From the NCBI RefSeq assembly GCF_015330125.1, contig NZ_JADDXR010000002.1:2988685-3052684 (forward strand): 64,000 nucleotides of DNA. Direction: 5' to 3'. This document shows, piece by piece, positions 35,520 through 44,562 of this stretch (its first letter is position 1; each line of letters opens with the position of its first letter). The stretch comes from Zobellia nedashkovskayae (GTDB lineage: Bacteria > Bacteroidota > Bacteroidia > Flavobacteriales > Flavobacteriaceae). The translations under genes and the position numbers were made by a program. The notes beneath the pieces were generated by a model, which did not search any database, was not told where the DNA came from, and saw nothing but the letters and a program-made list of their open reading frames with translations.

Positions 35520-38500
35520 ATGAAAAAACGGACAACCAAAATTTACCCCTTTGGAATTATCCCAAAGGAGGTTTTAAAGGTTTGCTTTTGTGCATTCCTT
35601 TTGCCAGCATTAATCTCTGAAGTTCAGGCGAGCAGCGCTCCCATAACTTCAGAACTTGATTTTGAAGATGTTCAACAGCAAATTACCGGTGCTGTATTGG
35701 ATAATGCGGGGATACCACTTGCAGGTGTGAATGTTCTAATAGACGGCACAACAACAGGTACACAAACGGACTTTGATGGGAAATATACTATTGCTGCAAG
35801 TTCCGGAGATGTATTGGTCTTTTCATACATTGGTATGAAAACTCAGTCGCTAACGGTTGGCGCATCTGGTAGCATAGATGTAACCATGGAGGAAGACGCC
35901 GCAAGTTTAGATGAGGTGGTTGTAATTGGTTACGGTACCCAAAAGAAAAGTGATTTAACAGGAGCCGTTGGTTCAGTGTCGTCAGCAGAATTGCAAGAGC
36001 GTCCGGCCGCTTCTCTTACGCAATCTTTATCCGGTAAAATGCCTGGTGTAAGCGTATCTATTAATTCAGGTAGACCGGGAGGAAAATCCAATATCAGAAT
36101 TAGAGGAAATTCTTCGGTTAGCCTTTCTAATGATCCTTTGTATGTAGTAGATGGAATCATATTGGTCTCATCGGGATTAGGCAATAACAGTTCCCCAATA
36201 GATTATATCAACCCTAATGATATTGCTTCAATTGAAGTTCTAAAAGATGCTTCTGCAACGGCAATTTATGGTTCTAGGGGTGCTAATGGTGTTATTCTGG
36301 TTTCTACCAAAAGAGGAAGTAACTCAGGAGGGAAAATTAGTTATGATAGCTATTACAGTTTAGGAAACCTTTCTAGAAAAGTAGACGTACTGAATTCCGA
36401 ACAATTTTTGATGATAGAAGAGGTCGCCTATCAGAATGCAGAAAAATATGATGCAGTGGGCTTTGCCAATGGCAAGTATACAGACCCTGCTTTAAAAAGA
36501 AACGACCCAAAACTTTTTGATGCCAACGGCAATCCACTTTATGATACGGACTGGCAAGATGAGGTAACCCGAGCGGCCTTCACACAGAACCATCAACTGT
36601 CATTTACCGGAGGAACAGAGAAAGGTAGTTATGGTGCGTTTCTTGGTTATATGGACGAGGAAGGTATCATGAAAGATTCATGGTTAAAGAGATATTCTGG
36701 TCGTTTTGTTTTTGATTCCAATATTAGGGATTGGATGAAAGTAGGCGGTAGTCTTAGTTATAATAATCAAAAAGAAAGAGTCATTCACGCCTCATGGGTA
36801 GGTAGAAATATGATCGAGAATATTCCAATTGTTCCAGTTAAATATCCTGACGGAAGCTGGGCTAGTAATGCAGATTATCCAGGAATGGAAGGAGGCCCAA
36901 ACCCAGTTAGGGTAGGGGAAGAGTACAAGAAATTCTTGCGCACCAATACCATACTAGGAAACATATTCGCTAATATAACCTTAGCAAAAGGACTGGATTT
37001 TAGAACTTCCATAGGCGTAAATAACGTAGAGCAAAAAACGGATGAATATGCTGGCCGTGAACTAAGTTTTATTGGAACGAATACAAACGGTTATGCTGTT
37101 AGGGAAGCAAATGAGTATACTTCTTGGCAATTTGAAAATTACTTGACCTATTCAAAAGAAATAGCGGAAACTCATTCAATAACAGGGTTATTGGGTATTT
37201 CGTGGCAACATATAAATAATACGGCATTTAGTGCCCGAGCGGAAAATTTCTCGGATGACTTTTTTAGCTTCGATAATTTAGGAGCGGGTTCAGTGGTAGG
37301 CAATCCAACGTCAAGTGCTTTTGCTTATGGCCTAAATTCTTATTTTGGACGGATCAATTACGGACTTCAAAATAAATACTTACTGACCGTTACAGGTCGT
37401 GTAGATGGATCATCAAAATTTGGAGATACCAATAGATACGCTTTCTTTCCTTCAGCGGCTTTGGCTTGGAAAGTTTCCGAAGAGAATTTCTTGAAAGAAT
37501 CTAAAACAATATCCAATCTTAAATTAAGAGCTAGTTACGGTGTTACGGGTAATTCGGAAATACCTGCATACGGAGCATTACCGGGTTTAGGAAACTATGC
37601 TTATGTGGTTAATAATTCAGTTGTAAATGGTATTGGTATTGACCGCTTGGCTAACCCTGATTTAAAATGGGAAAAAACAAATCAAGTAGATGCCGGAATT
37701 GAAGTTGGCTTATTTGATGGAAGAATTTCCTTTGAGGTAGATCTTTACCGTAAGTTAACAGAAGATATGTTATTGAACTCACCTGTACCTACAAGCAGTG
37801 GTTATGCTTCTGTATTCCGAAATATAGGGAGTATGGAAAATAAGGGAATTGAGTTTTCCTTGAGCACTAAGAATATTACAACCGATAATTTTTCTTGGGA
37901 CACCGATTTCAACATTGCAATAAATAAAAATGAGGTAGTTGCGCTTTCTGGAGGAAGTGATATTTTTTCTAGTAGAACTATAATTCGAGAAGGAGAGGCT
38001 GTAGGTTCATTCTTTGGCCTTGTTAATCTGGGAACATGGGGAACCGATGAAGCCGATGAAGCCGCAACATATTTTAGATTACCGGGTGATGTTAAGATTG
38101 AAGATAGAAATGATGATGGGGTTATCAATCAGGCCGATAGAACTATTATTGGTAAAGGAATTCCTGATGGTTACGGAAGCTTAATAAACACCTTCCGCTA
38201 CAAGAATTTTGAATTGTTGGTGGATTTACAGTTTCAGTATGGTAATGATATCATGTACATCACTACCCGTCCGCAAGAGAATCGCCAAGGTATTGCAAAC
38301 AGTCTTGCTACCGTATTGGATGCTTGGACTCCAGAAAATCAGGATACGGAAATTGCTCAATGGAGACCCGTATCTGCCGGTTATGATAATTTAGATACCT
38401 CTCACATGATTCAGGATGGGTCATTCATTAGAGGTAGAAATTTATTGTTGGGATATAATTTCTCACCGGATATAGCTGAGAAATTAAAGTTAAGCAGGTT

Positions 38501-38663
38501 AAAGATATACACATCGGCCCAAAATTTCTTTGTAAGTACAAAATATGAAGGTTATGATCCAGAGGTGCAAACTAGTGATAACACTTTTGGACAAGGAGAG
38601 GTAAACTTTGATCAATATCCAAAGCCTAGAGTATTTATGATTGGGTTGAACGCAACTTTCTAA
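35520..38663 (+). CDS. SusC/RagA-family TonB-dependent outer-membrane receptor
   Basis: 1047 residues. Long signal peptide (cleavage near residue 40), then a carboxypeptidase-like beta-sandwich at ~52-130 (ITGAVLDNAGIPLAGVNV, TDFDGKYTI). The plug follows (VVIGYGTQKKSDLTGAV, SVSINSGRPGG, IRIRGNSS, DPLYVVDG) and then a large beta-barrel ending in aromatic Phe (VFMIGLNATF). It imports oligosaccharides across the outer membrane with TonB energy and works as a pair with the SusD protein encoded 7 nt downstream. No STN domain is seen before the carboxypeptidase-like domain, so there is no sign of sigma/anti-sigma signalling. This is the only SusC in the window. Confidence 0.97.
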   Translation: MKKRTTKIYPFGIIPKEVLKVCFCAFLLPALISEVQASSAPITSELDFEDVQQQITGAVLDNAGIPLAGVNVLIDGTTTGTQTDFDGKYTIAASSGDVLVFSYIGMKTQSLTVGASGSIDVTMEEDAASLDEVVVIGYGTQKKSDLTGAVGSVSSAELQERPAASLTQSLSGKMPGVSVSINSGRPGGKSNIRIRGNSSVSLSNDPLYVVDGIILVSSGLGNNSSPIDYINPNDIASIEVLKDASATAIYGSRGANGVILVSTKRGSNSGGKISYDSYYSLGNLSRKVDVLNSEQFLMIEEVAYQNAEKYDAVGFANGKYTDPALKRNDPKLFDANGNPLYDTDWQDEVTRAAFTQNHQLSFTGGTEKGSYGAFLGYMDEEGIMKDSWLKRYSGRFVFDSNIRDWMKVGGSLSYNNQKERVIHASWVGRNMIENIPIVPVKYPDGSWASNADYPGMEGGPNPVRVGEEYKKFLRTNTILGNIFANITLAKGLDFRTSIGVNNVEQKTDEYAGRELSFIGTNTNGYAVREANEYTSWQFENYLTYSKEIAETHSITGLLGISWQHINNTAFSARAENFSDDFFSFDNLGAGSVVGNPTSSAFAYGLNSYFGRINYGLQNKYLLTVTGRVDGSSKFGDTNRYAFFPSAALAWKVSEENFLKESKTISNLKLRASYGVTGNSEIPAYGALPGLGNYAYVVNNSVVNGIGIDRLANPDLKWEKTNQVDAGIEVGLFDGRISFEVDLYRKLTEDMLLNSPVPTSSGYASVFRNIGSMENKGIEFSLSTKNITTDNFSWDTDFNIAINKNEVVALSGGSDIFSSRTIIREGEAVGSFFGLVNLGTWGTDEADEAATYFRLPGDVKIEDRNDDGVINQADRTIIGKGIPDGYGSLINTFRYKNFELLVDLQFQYGNDIMYITTRPQENRQGIANSLATVLDAWTPENQDTEIAQWRPVSAGYDNLDTSHMIQDGSFIRGRNLLLGYNFSPDIAEKLKLSRLKIYTSAQNFFVSTKYEGYDPEVQTSDNTFGQGEVNFDQYPKPRVFMIGLNATF

Positions 38664-38670
38664 ACAAAAA

Positions 38671-40185
38671 ATGACAAACATGAAAAATATAATTAAAACC
38701 AGAATTCAAGTAGTCTTGATGGGATTCTCGCTAATCATAGGAGTGGGGTGTTCGGATTTTCTTGAAGAAACCGATCCATCTAATATTACTGCAGATAGTT
38801 ATTTTAAAACTGCGGAGCACGCAGAAACTTCAGTTTATTCCATCTATTCCAATCTCAGAAGCGTCCGCGGAGGGTCATACGGCGGTAGTCCTTGGCTGAT
38901 GTTGGAATTTGCTACAGGTTTAGCAGATAGTGATTTGGGTCAGGCAGATAATAGCAATATCATTCGGAATTTGACCAATACGTCAGATAATGCCTATGGT
39001 AAATCATATTGGGATAGTAGTTTCCAAGGTATAGCCAATGCGAACTTGGCTATTGCTAACATTCCGGATATAGCTATGGATGAAGGCCAAAAAAATCAAC
39101 TATTGGGAGAAGCTCGGTTTTTAAGAGCCTATTACTATTATAATCTTGTAAGGATTTTTGGTAGTGTTCCTTTAATTACTGACCCTATTGATTTGAGTTC
39201 GGAAAACCTATATGCCACCCAAGAAACGGTTGAGAATATTTATGCGGTAATCGTTGAGGATTTAACTACAGCAGAGGCATCGGGTCTTCCGTTTAATGAT
39301 GGTACCGGAAAAGTAACTTTAGGTGCAGTTAAATCGCTGCTATCTAGTGTGTATTTGACTATGGCTGGTAACCCTCTACAATTGGGTAACGAGTACTATC
39401 AAAAAGCAGCGGACAAAGCCAAGGAAGTTATTGATTCGGCAGAATATAGCTTATTCCCTACGTATGCGGATTTACATGACCCTGAACAGAATAATACTGG
39501 TGAGAACATTTTTATGGTTCAATATGAAGCTTTTGTAGACCCTTCTGATTGGCAGCCATTGGTAATACCGTATAACATGAATATTTCTGCTTATTCGGAA
39601 CAGACAGGTGCTATTTATGCCAATCTGGATTTTATAAATTCATATGATGAAGGAGATAAAAGGATAGCAGAAAAGGAATTTTACTATACCACGTATACCT
39701 CAAAATTTGATAGGGATGAAACTATTGTTCTAGGTGGGTACTTCCTCTATAAGCATTTTGATATTGTTGCTAATCTTGATACGGCAAGCAGTGATTTAAA
39801 TTGGGATTTGATTCGATATGCCGAAGTCTTATTGATTTATGCCGAGGCATCCAACGAGGTTTCAGGTCCTACAGCAGCAGCATACGACGCTGTAAACGGA
39901 ATTAGAACTAGAGCGGAGCTTCCTGATTTGGCCGGACTAAGCAAAGACCAGTTTCGTGAAGCTATTTGGAAGGAAAAATGGCACGAGCTTAGTTATGAGA
40001 ATGTCACTTGGTTTGATATGGTTAGGCTTAAAAAAGGATTTAATGTTACCACGGGAACTTTTGAAGATTTCGTAGGTCATCAATTTGCATATGGCCCAAC
40101 ATTAACGGAACGTGAACTATTGTTTCCTATACCTACGGATGAACTTCGTAACAATGAGAATCTTGTTCAAAATGCTGGATATTAA
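38671..40185 (+). CDS. SusD/RagB-family glycan-binding lipoprotein
   Basis: 504 residues with a lipobox (GVGCSDF, Cys27). The SusD pattern is clear: CSDFLEETDPSNI, LLGEARFLRAYYYYNLVRIFG, TPR-like helices, and a C-terminal EKWHELSYENVTWFDMVRLK. It caps the SusC barrel at the cell surface and binds the glycan. Paired with the SusC gene 7 nt upstream. The binding face cannot be read from sequence. A 67-nt spacing separates it from a sulfatase in the same operon. Confidence 0.97.
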   Translation: MTNMKNIIKTRIQVVLMGFSLIIGVGCSDFLEETDPSNITADSYFKTAEHAETSVYSIYSNLRSVRGGSYGGSPWLMLEFATGLADSDLGQADNSNIIRNLTNTSDNAYGKSYWDSSFQGIANANLAIANIPDIAMDEGQKNQLLGEARFLRAYYYYNLVRIFGSVPLITDPIDLSSENLYATQETVENIYAVIVEDLTTAEASGLPFNDGTGKVTLGAVKSLLSSVYLTMAGNPLQLGNEYYQKAADKAKEVIDSAEYSLFPTYADLHDPEQNNTGENIFMVQYEAFVDPSDWQPLVIPYNMNISAYSEQTGAIYANLDFINSYDEGDKRIAEKEFYYTTYTSKFDRDETIVLGGYFLYKHFDIVANLDTASSDLNWDLIRYAEVLLIYAEASNEVSGPTAAAYDAVNGIRTRAELPDLAGLSKDQFREAIWKEKWHELSYENVTWFDMVRLKKGFNVTTGTFEDFVGHQFAYGPTLTERELLFPIPTDELRNNENLVQNAGY

Positions 40186-40252
40186 TGACGCGATAGCTTT
40201 TTAAAAATCGTCATATTTTCAATAAAACTAATACTTAACTCTGGGAATAAAA

Positions 40253-42094
40253 ATGAAACATAATTTATTTAAAAGCAATAGAAAGCTCGGCAACCAAAAT
40301 AAGCAAGGCTTTGTAGCAAAGAGCCTTTCGGTTTTCATGATTTTGGCTTGTACGTCATCCGCAGTAATGACGGCACAAAGTAAATCCAAGGAAAAACCGA
40401 ATGTAATTGTCGTAATCACGGATGACCAAGGTATGGGAGATTTGGGAAGTTACGGAAACCCCTATGTCAAAACCCCGAATATTGACACCTTTTATGAAGA
40501 TGCCGTACGGTTTAACAATTATCATGTTTCTACAACCTGTGCACCTAGTAGAGGGGCTATAATGAGTGGGCGTCATACCAACAGGTTAAATGTTTTTCAT
40601 ACCATTACGGGACGCTCATTACTTTTTGAAGATGAGGTAATACTACCACAGATATTTGCGCAGAACGGATATACAAATGGCATGTTCGGTAAATGGCACT
40701 TGGGAGATAATTATCCGTACCGTCCGGAAGACAGAGGTTTTCATGAAGTTGTCCGTCATGGAGGCGGGGGAATTACCCAAGGTCCTGATTATTGGAACAA
40801 TGATTATTTTGATGATACGTATTGGCATAATGGAAAAACTGAAAAATACGAAGGCTACTGTACCGATGTTTTCTTTTCGGAAGCATTGGACTTCATAGAA
40901 ACCAACAAGGATAAACCTTTCTTTTGTTATATCGCCACCAATGCGCCTCACGGCCCTTTGAACGTGCCAAAAGAGTATATGGATATGTATAAAGACGTAG
41001 ACGGATTGGAGGAAAAATTCCAAAGGTTCTACGGAATGATTACCAATATAGACGACAATTTTAAGCTTTTGGAAGATAAGTTAGCTGCTTTGGATATTGC
41101 AGATAACACCATTTTAATTTTTACAACAGATAATGGTACCGCTGGTGGAAATAAAGTTTTTGACGCTGGTTTAAGAGGAGGTAAAGGTAGTGAGTACGAA
41201 GGTGGTCATCGTGTTCCTTTGCTAATCCGTTGGCCAAATGGGGAACTTACAGGAGGTAAGGATATAGATAAATTGGTTGCACACTATGACTTGTTGCCTA
41301 CGTTCGTTGATCTTCTAGGTTTTGATTTTAATCCGGTGAAGCCATTGGACGGAAAAAGTCTAAAACCTTTGCTTTATGAGGAAGCCGAGGAATGGCCAAA
41401 TAGAATTTTATATATGGATACCCAGCGCTTACAGAATTTGGTGAAATATAGAAAGTACTCTGTTATGGACGATAACTGGCGTTTGGTAAATGGGACGGAG
41501 CTTTATGATATGAATAAAGATCGCAGTCAGACTACGAATGTATTTGACAAACATCCTGAGGTAGCGGAAAGGTTGGCTGTAGGTTATGAAAAATGGTGGC
41601 AGTCCATCATGGATGAAAACGTTAATGAGCGTTACGCTTATATTAAAGTTGGCTCGCCAGAAGATAATCCTAGTCGTATTTCATCACATGATATGATGAC
41701 GGGTAAATTCGGCCATATGTGGCATCAATATGGTGCAACTAGTGGAGCACAAGCCTCAGGAAATTGGAAAATTGAATTTGTAGAAGATGGCGATTATAAA
41801 ATTAGCTTGTGCCGTTTTCCACGGGAAAGTGGTTTGGCCATAAACGCAACCTTTCCTGCAGAAAAACAAAGGATAGAACTGGAAAGAGCTATGCCGGCGA
41901 GTACAAAATCCGATTTTGAAGAAGCCTATATTTATGTAGCTGACTTAGAAAAGACCGCTAGAATTGAAAAAGGCCAAAAAGAAGTGTCCTTTACCGCTAA
42001 GGTTTCTGCAGGTAAATATGATATGGAAGCGCAATTAATCGACAAAGACAAAAGGGTGCATCCTGCCTATTACGTGTATATAGAAAAGTTGTAA
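40253..42094 (+). CDS. S1-family sulfatase with C-terminal beta-rich extension
   Basis: 613 residues, the longest sulfatase here. The N-terminus has a ~20-residue positively charged stretch before the hydrophobic segment. Cleavage could be near AQS or at a lipobox-like LAC (Cys33). Metal Asp pair in TDDQGMGD, formylglycine motif CAPSR at Cys96, GKWHLGDN, TTDNGTAGG. Residues after ~475 (WHQYGATSGAQASGNWKIEFVEDGDYKISL) form an additional beta-sandwich-like domain, possibly carbohydrate-binding. As the only enzyme encoded with SusC/SusD it may act at the cell surface or very early in degradation; that is inference. Confidence 0.92.
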   Translation: MKHNLFKSNRKLGNQNKQGFVAKSLSVFMILACTSSAVMTAQSKSKEKPNVIVVITDDQGMGDLGSYGNPYVKTPNIDTFYEDAVRFNNYHVSTTCAPSRGAIMSGRHTNRLNVFHTITGRSLLFEDEVILPQIFAQNGYTNGMFGKWHLGDNYPYRPEDRGFHEVVRHGGGGITQGPDYWNNDYFDDTYWHNGKTEKYEGYCTDVFFSEALDFIETNKDKPFFCYIATNAPHGPLNVPKEYMDMYKDVDGLEEKFQRFYGMITNIDDNFKLLEDKLAALDIADNTILIFTTDNGTAGGNKVFDAGLRGGKGSEYEGGHRVPLLIRWPNGELTGGKDIDKLVAHYDLLPTFVDLLGFDFNPVKPLDGKSLKPLLYEEAEEWPNRILYMDTQRLQNLVKYRKYSVMDDNWRLVNGTELYDMNKDRSQTTNVFDKHPEVAERLAVGYEKWWQSIMDENVNERYAYIKVGSPEDNPSRISSHDMMTGKFGHMWHQYGATSGAQASGNWKIEFVEDGDYKISLCRFPRESGLAINATFPAEKQRIELERAMPASTKSDFEEAYIYVADLEKTARIEKGQKEVSFTAKVSAGKYDMEAQLIDKDKRVHPAYYVYIEKL

Positions 42095-42398
42095 AAATTA
42101 AATCTGAACAAAAATAAATCTGAAAATGTTTCTGTTCAATTTCGATTGGACCGTGACGTTTTTAGTTTATGGAAGAATAATAGGGAAATTTATATAGTAG
42201 CCTTTTATCTCAAAAAAGTACTGTTTCGAAAAATACATTTTCAAATCTATAAGGTCGATGCATAACTACTTTTGATAGATTTTAGATTAAAAAATAGACT
42301 ACAGATGCCTAAAGGCAAAAAAAGTATCATTTTGGGTGCAATATCTGGTGGTTTTGAAAAATGTGAAGTTTTAAGTTTGTACTGTTAATTAAGAATTT
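42095..42398. other. Intergenic region upstream of the fucose catabolic operon
   Basis: 304 nt, no gene. It contains the third copy of the conserved promoter module (42315-42379) near its right end. No good terminator for the preceding sulfatase was found; only short imperfect inverted repeats occur near 42110-42140. Confidence 0.7.
42315..42379 (+). promoter_or_regulatory. Conserved PUL promoter module, copy 3
   Basis: GCAAAAAAAGTATC at 42315-42328, 18-nt spacer, GGTGGT at 42347-42352, 19 nt, then TAAGTTTG (42372-42379), a perfect TAnnTTTG. Compared with copies 1 and 2 the spacer lacks the T-run (GGTGCAATATCT), so only the 14-mer, the GGTGGT and the -7 box are conserved. The ATG at 42399 follows only 19 nt later, implying a very short leader. 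Confidence 0.78.
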
Positions 42399-43724
42399 AT
42401 GTCAAAGAAAATAACAATTACGGGTGTTGAAATTAAAGATGTCCGTTTTCCAACGAGTAAGTCCTTAGATGGTTCGGATGCAATGAATCCAGACCCAGAT
42501 TATTCCGCGGCGTATGTAATATTAAAGACTGATGCCGACAACGGACTAGAAGGTCACGGATTGACTTTTACCATTGGTAGGGGTAATGAATTATGTGCCG
42601 CAGCGATTCAATCCTTAGCCCCGTTAGTGGTTGGAAAAACGTTGGAAAGCTTTACGGCCGATATGGGTGCCTTTTGGAAAATGATTACAGGAGATAGTCA
42701 GTTACGCTGGTTAGGTCCTGAAAAAGGAGTTATTCATTTGGCTACTGGAGCAATGGTAAATGCCGTCTGGGATTTATACGCCAAAGCCGAAGGGAAACCA
42801 CTATGGAAATTACTGGCCGATATGACTCCAGAAGAGTTGGTTCGTTGTGTTGATTTTACCTATATAACAGATGCTATCACTCCTCAAGAAGCATTGGCTA
42901 TGTTAAAGGAAAAAGAAAGTTCAAAACAAGAACGTATTGCTAAACTAAAGCAAGATGGCTATCCAGCGTATACGACTTCGGCCGGTTGGTTGGGGTATTC
43001 GGATGATAAGATGCGTAGGCTTTGTAGAGAGGCAAAAGCGGCTGGTTTTGACCATATGAAAATTAAGGTAGGTTCGGATTTGCAAGATGATATGCGCCGT
43101 GCTGCTATTATTCGCGAAGAAATTGGTGATGACCTTCGGTTGATGATGGATGCCAATCAGAAATGGGATGTGGACGAAGCTATAGATAATATGGCCGAAT
43201 TGAAAAAATTCAACCCATATTGGATTGAAGAACCTACAAGTCCAGATGATATTTTAGGGCACGCCAAAATAGCAAAAGCAGTAGCACCTATTAAAGTAGC
43301 AACAGGAGAGCATTGTCAGAATAGGGTAATGTTCAAACAATTAATGCAAGCTGGCGCCATAGAAATATGTCAGATAGATAGTTGTAGGGTAGGAGGTGTC
43401 AATGAAATATTGGCCATTTTATTCATGGCGGCAAAATTTAATATACCTGTTTGCCCACATGCAGGTGGCGTTGGACTTTGTGAATATGTACAGCATTTAT
43501 CAATGATCGACTATATTGCTGTAAGTGGTTCTTTAGAAAATCGTATTATTGAATATGTAGACCATTTGCACGAACATTTCTTTGATCCGGTGGTCATTGA
43601 AAATGGTGCGTATATGCCACCAAGTATGGCTGGGTATAGTATAACAATGAAACCTGAATCGTTAGCGGAATACAGTTTTCCGAACGGGAGTTATTGGGAA
43701 AAGGAATTATGCACAACATTATAA
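42399..43724 (+). CDS. L-fuconate dehydratase (enolase superfamily)
   Basis: 441 residues, no signal peptide, cytoplasmic. It dehydrates L-fuconate to 2-keto-3-deoxy-L-fuconate. Enolase-superfamily residues are present: Lys221-x-Lys223 in MKIKVG, metal ligands Asp251 (MMDANQKWD), Glu277 (IEEPTSPDD) and Glu304 (ATGEHCQ), and His354 in CPHAGGVGLCEYVQH. The long N-terminal region with DAMNPDPDYSAAYV and the RGNELCAAAIQ loop is characteristic of L-fuconate dehydratases of the non-phosphorylative pathway. First gene of the fucose operon, directly under the conserved promoter module, and 7 nt before an SDR gene. Confidence 0.93.
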   Translation: MSKKITITGVEIKDVRFPTSKSLDGSDAMNPDPDYSAAYVILKTDADNGLEGHGLTFTIGRGNELCAAAIQSLAPLVVGKTLESFTADMGAFWKMITGDSQLRWLGPEKGVIHLATGAMVNAVWDLYAKAEGKPLWKLLADMTPEELVRCVDFTYITDAITPQEALAMLKEKESSKQERIAKLKQDGYPAYTTSAGWLGYSDDKMRRLCREAKAAGFDHMKIKVGSDLQDDMRRAAIIREEIGDDLRLMMDANQKWDVDEAIDNMAELKKFNPYWIEEPTSPDDILGHAKIAKAVAPIKVATGEHCQNRVMFKQLMQAGAIEICQIDSCRVGGVNEILAILFMAAKFNIPVCPHAGGVGLCEYVQHLSMIDYIAVSGSLENRIIEYVDHLHEHFFDPVVIENGAYMPPSMAGYSITMKPESLAEYSFPNGSYWEKELCTTL

Positions 43725-43731
43725 AACACCT

Positions 43732-44508
43732 ATGAAATTTAGTTTAAAGAATAAATCAGCTGTGGTTACTGGCGGTGGTAGTGGTATAGGTAAAGCCATT
43801 TGCTTAGCGCTAGCAGAGCAAGGTGCGATTCTTCACATTCTAGAAATGAATGAAGAAAATGCAAAAGAGACCGCATCACTTATTGAAGATATGGGAGGTA
43901 CTGCCTCCACTTATAGTTGCAATGTAGCTGTGCGGAAAGAAGTTCGTGCGGCATTTGAAGCCATAACAGCAAAAAATCCAATCGATATTCTAATTAATAA
44001 TGCCGGTATTGCTCATATAGGTAATTTGGAAGTTTGTCAAGAAGAAGATTTAGACCGTTTATATGATGTGAACATCAAAGGGGTTTACAACTGCATGCAC
44101 GCTAGTATTGGATCATTGAAAGAGACAGGAGGCGTAATTATAAATATGGCGTCTATAGCATCATCAGTAGGAATCAATGATAGATTCGCCTATTCCATGA
44201 CCAAGGGTGCGGTATTAACTATGACGTATTCCGTAGCCAAAGATTATTTGGCAGATGGTATTAGGTGTAATTGTATTTCTCCTGGTAGGGTACATACGCC
44301 TTTTGTAGATGGATTTATCAATAAGAATTACCCGGGTAGAGAGAAAGAGATTTTTGAAAAGTTATCCAAAACTCAGCCTATTGGAAGAATGGGTAAACCA
44401 GAAGAAGTCGCAAATTTAGCGGTATACCTTTGCTCAGAGGAAGCTTCATTTATCACAGGAACTAATTTCCCAATAGATGGTGGATTTGTTACCTTGAACG
44501 GTTCGTAG
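43732..44508 (+). CDS. SDR, probable 2-keto-3-deoxy-L-fuconate dehydrogenase
   Basis: 258 residues. Classical SDR: TGGGSGIG (13-20), NNAG, catalytic Tyr154 and Lys158 in YSMTK, and the end FITGTNFPIDGGFVTLNG. In the non-phosphorylative fucose pathway an SDR oxidises 2-keto-3-deoxy-L-fuconate to 2,4-diketo-3-deoxy-L-fuconate. The place between the dehydratase and the diketo-acid hydrolase fits this step. Sequence alone would also allow an L-fucose dehydrogenase; the assignment between the two SDRs of this operon is therefore by context and resemblance. Cytoplasmic. Confidence 0.78.
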   Translation: MKFSLKNKSAVVTGGGSGIGKAICLALAEQGAILHILEMNEENAKETASLIEDMGGTASTYSCNVAVRKEVRAAFEAITAKNPIDILINNAGIAHIGNLEVCQEEDLDRLYDVNIKGVYNCMHASIGSLKETGGVIINMASIASSVGINDRFAYSMTKGAVLTMTYSVAKDYLADGIRCNCISPGRVHTPFVDGFINKNYPGREKEIFEKLSKTQPIGRMGKPEEVANLAVYLCSEEASFITGTNFPIDGGFVTLNGS

Positions 44509-44562
44509 CACAAACAAGATTTTTAAAATAAATATACAGACGTATTAAAATATAAAGTACCT

